Positions 26,793 through 32,585 of a stretch of DNA of 32,585 nucleotides are shown in pieces; positions within the stretch are counted from its first letter, which is position 1; each line of letters opens with the position of its first letter. The translations under genes and the position numbers were made by a program. Under the pieces are notes generated by a model. It saw only the letters and a list, made by a program, of their open reading frames with translations. It ran no database searches and had not been told where the DNA came from. The DNA comes from an uncultured bacterium (GTDB lineage Bacteria > Verrucomicrobiota > Kiritimatiellia > CAIKKV01 > CAITUY01): positions 1 to 32,585 of the forward strand of contig CAJBSZ010000111.1 of assembly GCA_903958395.1 (NCBI GenBank). The letters are read 5' to 3'.

Positions 26793-27518
26793 ATGTCACC
26801 TTACGAACTCGAGATTCGCCAGATGGGATTTTTCAGAACGGCACTGATTGCGGGAGTGCGGCCCGGCCAATCGGACAACCTCAAGACAATCATGGCAACC
26901 CCGCCTGCCGATCTGAAACAATGTCTGAATGCGACCGGAATCCGCCAATTCTCTGCCTATGCCAAACGTTTCTCCGAGTCCGACTGGTGCATTGTCTATT
27001 TCGACTACAGCGGCCAGGACCGTGAGGCCACCGCCCAAGCGCTGGAATGCAGTTCGCCTTGGTGGAATCAGGTCACCGCATGCCTTGAGCCGCATCCCCG
27101 CGCCATTGGCAAATCATCCAAATGGACTAGAATGGAATGGATCAACCACGTACATGGTGCTGATATGAAAATTGCCACCACCGTCGAACGTGGCATGGTT
27201 GTCACACGCCTGCACCCCGACAAAGAACTCTGGTACCGCACACTCCATCAAACTAACTGGCCCGGCGTCGGGGACCAGATGGCCCGCAGCAACATCCGAC
27301 ACTGGACAACATTCCTGATCGAGGTGGGCCCGGAACTCTACATGTTCTCATATAACGAGTACATCGGCTCGGACCGCGAAGGCGACATGAAGGCGATGCA
27401 GGCCGATCCCGTTACGCAGCGGTGGTGGACGCATACCGAGCCCTGCCTGAACCCTCTGCCGGAAATGGCAGGCAAGGGCTCATGGGCGGGAATGACCCAA
27501 TTGCTGCAATTGCCCTAG
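26793..27518 (+). CDS. Two-domain L-rhamnose mutarotase-like protein
   Basis: A 241-residue protein made of two copies of the small ferredoxin-like mutarotase fold (DUF718/RhaM type). The first spans about residues 8-105 and the second 125-235. The second shows the family pattern clearly: VTRLHPDKELWYRTLHQTNW, FSYNEY, and MQADPVTQRWW followed by CLNPLP. Single-domain RhaM proteins are about 105 residues, so this is an internal duplication. The family interconverts alpha and beta anomers of L-rhamnose or related deoxysugars, acting in the cytoplasm. The first copy keeps ADLKQ..NATGI..FS and FDYSGQD but lacks the usual His at the equivalent position, so it may be structural. The start has a strong AGGAGG. 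Confidence 0.75.
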   Translation: MSPYELEIRQMGFFRTALIAGVRPGQSDNLKTIMATPPADLKQCLNATGIRQFSAYAKRFSESDWCIVYFDYSGQDREATAQALECSSPWWNQVTACLEPHPRAIGKSSKWTRMEWINHVHGADMKIATTVERGMVVTRLHPDKELWYRTLHQTNWPGVGDQMARSNIRHWTTFLIEVGPELYMFSYNEYIGSDREGDMKAMQADPVTQRWWTHTEPCLNPLPEMAGKGSWAGMTQLLQLP

Positions 27519-27643
27519 AGATAACCCTGCGCCAGGCAATCGGAGAACGACGCCAACACCTGCCCCAAGTCAATGAGCACCCGGTGTGCGGCCTCGACCT
27601 GTCGTCCACTGTAATCTTCACGCTGGCGCGGTTCGTGATTCAT
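27515..27643 (-). pseudogene. AbiEii-type nucleotidyltransferase, N-terminal remnant
   Basis: A 42-codon frame whose residues 15-37 (RQVEAAHRVLIDLGQVLASF then SDCL) match the opening of a known group of nucleotidyltransferase toxin-like proteins, normally followed by a VGGW motif. Here the sequence diverges after SDCLA and stops, so the catalytic part is lost. The ATG overlaps the preceding stop as TTATGA, the usual AbiEi/AbiEii coupling. It abuts and overlaps by four bases the end of the mutarotase-like gene on the opposite strand. Confidence 0.6.
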
Positions 27644-27855
27644 AACTTTAAACCCTCGGCTTTCCATGCAGGTTTCAAACGCTGTTCGAGCAATGCCTCC
27701 GCCGCTTCCTGCCCCCGGCCGCCGCAATGCCACAAATCCACATAAGTCTGAACCGCGTTGGTGCAAGCCAAGCGGTGATCGGACACCATACCTCCATCAC
27801 CCAGATAGAACACGCCCTCGTCATTAGGAATCAACACCACCAGATTCTCACCTGA
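27640..27855 (-). pseudogene. AbiEi-type antitoxin, C-terminal remnant
   Basis: The frame beginning near SGENLVVLIPNDEGVFY and ending TYVDLWHCGGRGQEAAEALL...GLKL resembles the C-terminal end of AbiEi-type antitoxins (QLYLDL..GRG.EAAE pattern). The N-terminal winged-helix part is absent; in its place the upstream DNA is the glycosidase at 27848-29746. It is from a different subgroup than the intact AbiEi at 30729-31334. Together with the toxin fragment it marks a toxin-antitoxin pair destroyed by deletion. Confidence 0.6.
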
Positions 27856-29746
27856 AGTCCCAACCCCAACAACTATCCCATTGCCACGTTTCAAACACCT
27901 TGCGCACTGTGGCATGGGCAATCTTCTTATCAACCCCGTCGCCAGGCAACATACCGTAAATACCGATTTGCCCGGGATGTTCCCAGTTCATGGTGGTATA
28001 GGTATTGGTCATGCCCTCCTGCTGAAGATAAAGACCATCCTGGACCGGTAGCGGAGCCAATGCTTTCAGCACCTTGTCCCACTCAGGATTGCGCGCCAGT
28101 CCCTGCCGCTCGCGCCACTCCTGCGCCACTCTCAGCCCGTAGCGCCAGTAGCAGAGATCGAATGCAGGATTGGTTGTTCGTTGGGCATTAGTGTTTTCGG
28201 GCATGGTCTTAATTCCGGGTCCAAGCCGATACGTCCGGGTGGGCTCATCCCATGCAACAAAAGAAGCCATGAACTCAGCCGTATCCTCAACAATGCCGTT
28301 CCACCGCGCCAGCGTCTGCGAGTTCGGATGCCGCCGATAATCCAGGTCAGCAAAGAAAATGGCATGAGGCTGCTGCCATATGAGAAACTCCCCGACTCCG
28401 GTCGGCGATTCCCACCCGCCAGGCCCCGTCTGCTTCTGCCAGCGCGCGCCTCGATAGCCCTGCTTGCGAGCCGTCTCGCGCGCCGCAGACCGGAATCGTT
28501 CATAGAAACCCAGACTGCGGTCGAGCAACGGCCAGCGATCCCAGAGCGCATAGTGCGCCGCATGCCACCAGTACATCTCCAGATGAAACTTACCGTACCA
28601 ACCGTTCGATACCAGCCCCCCCTCCGCAGGCGGCCAGGATCCAGCCTCGTTGGCCCTCATCACATACTGGGAAAGGACGATTCGCCGTTCGAGTTCCTTC
28701 CACCGTGAATCCTTGCTGCCGGACAGATCTATCGCCGCACCCGATCGCCAGAACGACTCCCATTCCGCCGCCGAAGCGCTCCGGCAAGCTTCAAAACCGG
28801 GCAGCTCACCTGCAGACGGTGTTTGCGAAAACGAACACACCAACTCAAATACTGCTGTCTCGCTTTTTGCCACGGCAAGTTCATACACCTGCGGCGAAAC
28901 CTCTTTCAGCACCGCCTCCCCTTTCCACGACAGGCGCACTTCGTAAACATCCTCGTCCATCCTGCGGCGCAACACGGCACTGCGCCCCTGCCCCTGCTCG
29001 ACGACGGTCGTATGGGGCAACGCAGGATCGTAAAAACTGGCCCACTGACCCCTGTTCACTTTTTCGCGAGCGACACAATACGGAAACTTCAGCGTCACAC
29101 TCATGCGCCCCGATCGTACCAGGTCCGACTCGACACGCACAGCCACGGCATCCAGTTTCGGATGAACGCACGTCTGCACTTTCACCGGCACGCTCCCCAG
29201 CGCATATTCGCTGGTCAGCAACCCCGTCCAAAGATCCAACCGCTGTTTGCGACTGGCCGGCGCCAGTTCGTCCTGCTTCGCGACAGCCCCATCGGCTTTT
29301 CGGAACTCGAATCCCAGCACGCCGAGATTCATCCGGTGTGGATTTGTCGCCATCCACCAGTGCAACGGCACCGTATCGTTTCCCACCTTGACCGTAGCGG
29401 GCACGTCGAGCTTGGTGGCGATCCCATTGGACAAGATCGTGGCCTCCCATTTCGGACTACAGGCATGCAGGTTGTGATGCTTCCCGTCCGGCAGCGGCGG
29501 CGTATGCCAGCCCCAGTGCGCGAATATTCCCGGCTGGTTGAAAGACTGCAGTCCGGTAAAATCCGCGTTGAACGCAAACTCCCCGTTCCCCACCATCATC
29601 AGGTCCTGAGCACTGCCCTCAATCGCATGCCGCGCCACCAAGGCCCGCCGGTCAATGGGTTCCGGCTGCGAACTCCCCCCGGCAACGGCGGACTCGCCAA
29701 AACTCCATGCCGCACAAAGACAAATCATAACGGCTTGTTTATTCAT
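27848..29746 (-). CDS. Exported six-hairpin glycosidase-like protein, 3'-truncated
   Basis: A 632-residue protein with a signal peptide (MNKQAVMICLCAAWSFGESAVAG). IDRRALVARH, VGNGEFAFNADFTGLQSF and the HLEMYWWHAAHYALW segment fit exported (alpha/alpha)6-toroid glycosidases of the GH65/GH95-like group. The family continues past QWDSCWGWDF with a long C-terminal part of the toroid; here a TGA follows one codon later and the DNA switches to an AbiEi remnant. The protein therefore lacks the end of its barrel and is probably inactive. The start is chosen for the signal peptide and a GAGGG site eight bases upstream; the 64 codons before it overlap repeat debris. A possible promoter is TTGCGT/TATAGT at 29838-29867, weak. 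Confidence 0.7.
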   Translation of the reverse strand: MNKQAVMICLCAAWSFGESAVAGGSSQPEPIDRRALVARHAIEGSAQDLMMVGNGEFAFNADFTGLQSFNQPGIFAHWGWHTPPLPDGKHHNLHACSPKWEATILSNGIATKLDVPATVKVGNDTVPLHWWMATNPHRMNLGVLGFEFRKADGAVAKQDELAPASRKQRLDLWTGLLTSEYALGSVPVKVQTCVHPKLDAVAVRVESDLVRSGRMSVTLKFPYCVAREKVNRGQWASFYDPALPHTTVVEQGQGRSAVLRRRMDEDVYEVRLSWKGEAVLKEVSPQVYELAVAKSETAVFELVCSFSQTPSAGELPGFEACRSASAAEWESFWRSGAAIDLSGSKDSRWKELERRIVLSQYVMRANEAGSWPPAEGGLVSNGWYGKFHLEMYWWHAAHYALWDRWPLLDRSLGFYERFRSAARETARKQGYRGARWQKQTGPGGWESPTGVGEFLIWQQPHAIFFADLDYRRHPNSQTLARWNGIVEDTAEFMASFVAWDEPTRTYRLGPGIKTMPENTNAQRTTNPAFDLCYWRYGLRVAQEWRERQGLARNPEWDKVLKALAPLPVQDGLYLQQEGMTNTYTTMNWEHPGQIGIYGMLPGDGVDKKIAHATVRKVFETWQWDSCWGWDFR

Positions 29747-29774
29747 CAACACGTCCCTCTTTCTGAACCGATCA

Positions 29775-29828
29775 AACCGGTTCGATAAGACCCGCCCCCA
29801 AGAGCGGCGCATCTTTTCTAAGTCGTGA
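29775..29828 (-). repeat. GH106 3'-end fragment, imperfect direct repeat
   Basis: This stretch matches 31454-31518, the end of the GH106-like gene, in the same orientation, with about six mismatches and an 11-bp gap (positions 31498-31508 are missing here). It is non-coding here. The two copies flank the intact AbiE gene pair. Confidence 0.7.
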
Positions 29829-29911
29829 TACACATGAACTATATTCCGATAGATGTCGAACACGCAACCCCACTTAGGATGGAATGCCAGAATGACAAAA
29901 CTCCCGTCTCT

Positions 29912-29933
29912 GAACTTCGAAATTCTGAAGTTC
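29912..29933. repeat. Small hairpin in the gap after AbiEii
   Basis: GAACTTC (29912-29918) and GAAGTTC (29927-29933) form a 7-bp stem with an 8-base loop, with further TTCGA copies alongside. There is no T-run, so it is a short palindromic repeat rather than a clear terminator. A second imperfect stem lies at 29979-29995. The rest of 29747-29998 holds no gene. Confidence 0.4.
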
Positions 29934-29998
29934 GACATTCGACAATCTGCTGTTTCTCCTGCTGCCGCTTAGGTCTCTGGCCGTTCTTAACGACCAAC

Positions 29999-30742
29999 TT
30001 AGGGTCTTGGGTCAATTAATCTGTCGCATAGACTGGAAATACTGATTCTGAGTTTCATCGCCAGCCCTGCGAGCTCTTCAGGGGCAAGGATTTCCCTGAG
30101 TTCCTTCTCAAGTTTGGCCTGATTCAATTCCGTCACTTCATGTTTCATATCCGAAACCAGTTCAGACAGAGACATGCGACGTTTCCGACCACCATGGGGG
30201 CCTCGCCGCTCAACGGATTCCAGTCGCCGCATGAGAACATGAAAATCAGGCTGGACTGCCATGACCGTAAAAAGGAAATAGGCATCGTATAAGTCCCTAA
30301 GCAGACGCCGCTCATTCCAGGCAGCTAATTTATGCGCCAGCGAGGATTCATAACTCATAACCCGGATGATTCGGCCCTGAAGTCTATGTTCATGAGCAAG
30401 ACGAATGGTGCTCAATTCTGTTGTGGAACAGTTCTCCGCTACCTGCACCTCCACCTGCACTCGGGCACCCGCGCCTACAACCTGGCACCGCAAACACTTT
30501 GAGTTCAGCGAATGCGTCACCGTCACATCATCTAACGCCTGCAATGCCTTGACCACCTCAGGCGCAATCTCCTTCTTTGAAGAATGCGGCACAAAGACAT
30601 AGTCCAAATCATTGGTGAATCGCGGACAATCAAGCAGCCGCAGAACCATGCCTCCTTTCAGGATGGCGCGCGGACCAAATATTTCGGCAAAATGGTTCAT
30701 GATCCGAACCATCAATCCTTCAAGTGCATCATGGCTTGACAT
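29999..30742 (-). CDS. AbiEii-type nucleotidyltransferase toxin
   Basis: A 247-residue protein of the DUF1814/AbiEii group. The nucleotidyltransferase core is visible as LKGGMVLRLLDCPRFTNDLDYVF (about residues 29-51), containing the GG and the DxD-type NDLDY motif; a later SYESSLAHKLAAWNERRLLRDLYDAYFL segment contains the conserved Lys and Asp of the family (K..A...R...RDL.D). AbiEii toxins are GTP-binding nucleotidyltransferases whose activity stops growth and can limit phage. The ATG overlaps the antitoxin stop by 14 bp; an upstream in-frame TTG is less likely. It is flanked by GH106-derived repeats, suggesting insertion into a glycosidase cluster. Confidence 0.8.
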   Translation of the reverse strand: MSSHDALEGLMVRIMNHFAEIFGPRAILKGGMVLRLLDCPRFTNDLDYVFVPHSSKKEIAPEVVKALQALDDVTVTHSLNSKCLRCQVVGAGARVQVEVQVAENCSTTELSTIRLAHEHRLQGRIIRVMSYESSLAHKLAAWNERRLLRDLYDAYFLFTVMAVQPDFHVLMRRLESVERRGPHGGRKRRMSLSELVSDMKHEVTELNQAKLEKELREILAPEELAGLAMKLRISISSLCDRLIDPRP

Positions 30743-31334
30743 TGAGACAATTCTCCACAAAACGGACAAATTTCGGATTGCGATAGTGTTTCAGATACTT
30801 GTTGATCCTCTCTTTGTCCAACCTGCCGCAATCTATGTCGCCAAACACATCAAACGGGAACCGGTGGCCTTTCTGATAGAAATACAACGTATCAATGTAC
30901 GCCTTCTCTGCGTCAGCCAGGCGAATACCCGATTTAAACTCAATGCCGAACATCAGATCCGGATTAATCCCTAAATGAATAACAGCCCCCATCCCGTTCC
31001 CATAATGCCTGCACCGTCCGACCTTCACCCCAGTGACCGTGTGCGCAGGAATTACGCCTATCAGCAGATGACGACTCAATACAGTGCCGAAGCTAATGTA
31101 AGATTCCGGATTTATTCGGCAGGATACCGCCTCCAAATTGAAGTTTTCAGTAACATAAATAGATTTGCAGAACCGACGCAAAACCCCGTTCGCCTGGAGA
31201 TTCCGGATACACCGAAACAATTCCACCTCGCTGGCGGGCGCAATTAGGTTCCGAAGATCCGACACAGTAAAAACACCCTGCATCTCTGCGGCGTGACGCT
31301 CCAGCCTTTGATAATCGGCAAACACTCTTTTCAT
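30729..31334 (-). CDS. AbiEi-type antitoxin / autoregulator
   Basis: A 201-residue protein beginning MKRVFADYQRLERHAAEMQG with a winged-helix DNA-binding N-terminus (VFTVSDLRNLIAP, ELFRCIRNLQANGVLRRF) followed by the AbiEi-type C-terminal domain (LSRHLLIGVIPAHTVTG, FGIEFKSGIRLADAEKAYIDTLYF). AbiEi antitoxins neutralise AbiEii and repress their own operon by binding inverted repeats, and matching repeats are visible at 31337-31372. The chosen ATG is only about 4 nt from the predicted transcription start, so the message may be leaderless; no ribosome-binding site is seen. The longer frame start at 31373 would lie inside the operator and is rejected. Confidence 0.8.
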   Translation of the reverse strand: MKRVFADYQRLERHAAEMQGVFTVSDLRNLIAPASEVELFRCIRNLQANGVLRRFCKSIYVTENFNLEAVSCRINPESYISFGTVLSRHLLIGVIPAHTVTGVKVGRCRHYGNGMGAVIHLGINPDLMFGIEFKSGIRLADAEKAYIDTLYFYQKGHRFPFDVFGDIDCGRLDKERINKYLKHYRNPKFVRFVENCLNVKP

Positions 31335-31336
31335 AA

Positions 31337-31373
31337 TGACAGATACTATACAGATATAGACATTATCTGTCAC
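31337..31373 (-). promoter_or_regulatory. AbiE promoter and operator
   Basis: On the minus strand -35 GTGACA (31368-31373) and -10 TATAGT (31345-31350) have an exact 17-bp spacer. Overlaid on them is a perfect 9-bp inverted repeat, TGACAGATA (31337-31345) and TATCTGTCA (31364-31372). A further ACAGATA (31350-31356) repeats ACAGATA (31339-31345) at 11 bp, one helical turn. Binding by the antitoxin would block the promoter. The rest of 31374-31420 shows nothing. Confidence 0.7.
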
Positions 31374-31420
31374 TATGAAATCTCAAGAAAACTCTCGTCT
31401 GGCATAACATTCCCACAGCG

Positions 31421-32585
31421 TTACCTGTCATATGGGTTTCCTCGCATCAATCGAACCGGCCCGATAAGTCCCGACTCCAACAGCGGCGCATCTTTTCGAT
31501 AAGGGTTATAAGTCGTGACTGCAACCCGGTTTGTTGCCGGCAGACCCGCGTCACCAATCAGCCGGTTGGGCCAGAGATTGGTCACCTTGACTTCCAACGT
31601 ATTCGTCCCGGGTTTCACATAATCGGTAACATCCACCCGGAATGGCGGTTTCCAAAGCACACCCAAATCCCTTCCATTCAATTTCACTTCAGCCAGATTC
31701 TTGACACGGCCGAGATCAAGGTAGAGGCGTGAAACGTGAGATGTGAGACGTGAGACGTCGGCATCAAATACCTTGTTATAGACCGCCGTTCCCGAGAAAT
31801 ACCTGATCCCCTCCTCCGGCCGCGCCGTCCAATCGCACAACGTCTCGAACTCCACGGCATGGGCTGGCCCTCCCCAGCGGGGATCGAACCGCACAGTCCA
31901 CGGACCGGCAAGTTCAAGGACCGTCGCCCCAGGGAGCATCTCCGAGTTTTGGCATCTCGTTGACACGCAAGGTGTAGGACAGGCTTCCCCGGCCACTGCC
32001 GGGGAGCCTGTGTCTGCTTCGCCGCAAACACCCTTCCCGCAAGCTCCCTCCTTACGTCGGGAAGCTTGCCCTACAAAACCCGGGAATGCGCTCGTCGTCC
32101 CCTCCACAACCGTATCCGCGGCCGGAAGCTCCACGGGCTCCCACGGACACAATAGATCCCGGTAGCGGCGGCCATTGACCCTATACTCCACATGCAGATA
32201 ACATGCGGCAGAAAGTTTATCAGCGCCTAGGTCGCGCACAGACAATTTTAGACCAGATGCCGTTGCCCGTGCCCGGGCAAACTCCGTGATATCCTTCATG
32301 GGATCCGCAGCCTCCACTCCGGCCACAGGCCGCCACACGGCTTTCTCGATCCTGAAATCACAATCAGGCGCCACGGCATTCTTCACAGGATCGAGCCGAG
32401 CCGCCTTTCCTGCATTCACGACCGGACGCCGGAACACGACAAACACCGAATCCGCCGGCCCGAACGGTATAGACACAACAGTCCGCCCATCCTTCTCCTG
32501 ACTCCAAACCAATGCATCCTCAATCCGCCCGGTTTCCGGGTACCACAACTCGGGGATTCTCCCGCCGACCCGGAAAATACAGTCC
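31421..32585 (-). CDS. GH106-like glycosidase, C-terminal part (runs off right edge)
   Basis: The frame is open to the window's right end, giving the last 387 residues. CIFRVGGRIPELWYPETGRI resembles the region after the catalytic domain of GH106-type alpha-L-rhamnosidase-like proteins (C.FRV.G..PELW.P.TG), followed by a galactose-binding-like sandwich ending GLIGPVRLMRG. Two insertions distort the linker: a 101-bp palindromic element at 31974-32074 (in frame, encoding a Cys-rich stretch) and a run of 7-bp repeats at 31728-31755 (encoding VSRLTSHVSR). Catalytic residues lie outside the window. It is the first identifiable gene upstream of the AbiE pair, on the same strand, 86 bp apart. Confidence 0.75.
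   Translation of the reverse strand, partial: DCIFRVGGRIPELWYPETGRIEDALVWSQEKDGRTVVSIPFGPADSVFVVFRRPVVNAGKAARLDPVKNAVAPDCDFRIEKAVWRPVAGVEAADPMKDITEFARARATASGLKLSVRDLGADKLSAACYLHVEYRVNGRRYRDLLCPWEPVELPAADTVVEGTTSAFPGFVGQASRRKEGACGKGVCGEADTGSPAVAGEACPTPCVSTRCQNSEMLPGATVLELAGPWTVRFDPRWGGPAHAVEFETLCDWTARPEEGIRYFSGTAVYNKVFDADVSRLTSHVSRLYLDLGRVKNLAEVKLNGRDLGVLWKPPFRVDVTDYVKPGTNTLEVKVTNLWPNRLIGDAGLPATNRVAVTTYNPYRKDAPLLESGLIGPVRLMRGNPYDR
31728..31755 (-). repeat. Heptanucleotide tandem repeat within GH106-like gene
   Basis: Four copies of YGTGARA (CGTGAAA, CGTGAGA, TGTGAGA, CGTGAGA) in a row on the plus strand. They encode a VSRLTSHVSR loop before the C-terminal sandwich. Being a multiple of 7, any gain or loss of one copy would shift the frame, so it is a possible on/off site. 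Confidence 0.6.
31974..32074. repeat. REP/MITE-like palindromic element inside GH106-like gene
   Basis: The ends are inverted repeats: GTAGGACAGGCTTCCC at the left and the complement of GTAGGGCAAGCTTCCC at the right, matching 14 of 16. An internal stem, CCCCGGC with GCCGGGG and a 4-base loop, lies near the left arm. It interrupts the coding frame without stopping it. No transposase is in the window. Mobility would have to come from elsewhere in the genome. Confidence 0.65.

Noticed and set aside
28823-29788. Plus-strand open frame of 321 codons antisense to the six-hairpin glycosidase
   Set aside because: Same shadow composition; the minus-strand product matches a known family.

Overview
The window reads as accessory, carbohydrate-degrading DNA from a PVC-superphylum bacterium, most likely a Kiritimatiellota or Verrucomicrobiota member. 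This is an inference from gene content. The signs are very large exported proteins made of autotransporter-type beta-strand (PATR) repeats, a secreted protein with an Asp-rich DxDxDG calcium loop near its C-terminus, a HzsA-like di-haem cytochrome remnant, UroD-like methyltransferase paralogues beside glycosidases, and AraC regulators in place of SusCD. I saw no tRNA, rRNA, CRISPR array or complete transposase.

Layout, left to right. Positions 1-1679 hold the first codons of an exported protein reading off the left edge, then a decayed block in which a HzsA-like gene is fused to the 3' end of a GH106-like glycosidase. Positions 1680-14940 hold four minus-strand genes for exported PATR proteins (600, 1499, 1531 and 602 aa) plus a 65-codon stub. 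The 1531-aa protein also carries a CBM6-like module and a LamG-like region. Positions 15034-15882 encode an AraC regulator transcribed toward the sugar genes. Positions 15885-25618 form two minus-strand operons: UroD-like, sodium/solute symporter and GH2; and UroD-like and GH36. Position 25932 starts a second AraC regulator, followed by a two-domain rhamnose-mutarotase-like gene. Positions 27515-32585 mix glycosidase genes with AbiE-type toxin-antitoxin DNA: a broken AbiE pair fused to a truncated exported glycosidase, an intact AbiEi/AbiEii pair with its own operator, and the 3' part of a GH106-like gene running off the right edge.

The strongest observation is a repeated regulatory module. 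Five intergenic regions carry two 15-bp half-sites exactly 21 bp apart, and a sixth carries one half-site. In all six, an extended -10 of the form TGnTA lies exactly 20 bp from the proximal half-site, facing a minus-strand gene. The complete modules have identical 65-bp geometry although most of the surrounding DNA is unrelated. They precede the PATR genes, both sugar operons and the left-edge gene, and two lie beside AraC genes. I infer a single AraC regulon that couples surface PATR proteins to uptake (symporter) and cytoplasmic cleavage (GH36, GH2) of a glycan, with the UroD-like proteins possibly handling a modified sugar.

The second theme is gene shuffling. The PATR genes are mosaics of one another, and one has acquired a duplicated promoter together with a paralogue's N-terminus. 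GH106-like 3' ends occur three times, and two of them flank the intact AbiE pair as imperfect direct repeats.
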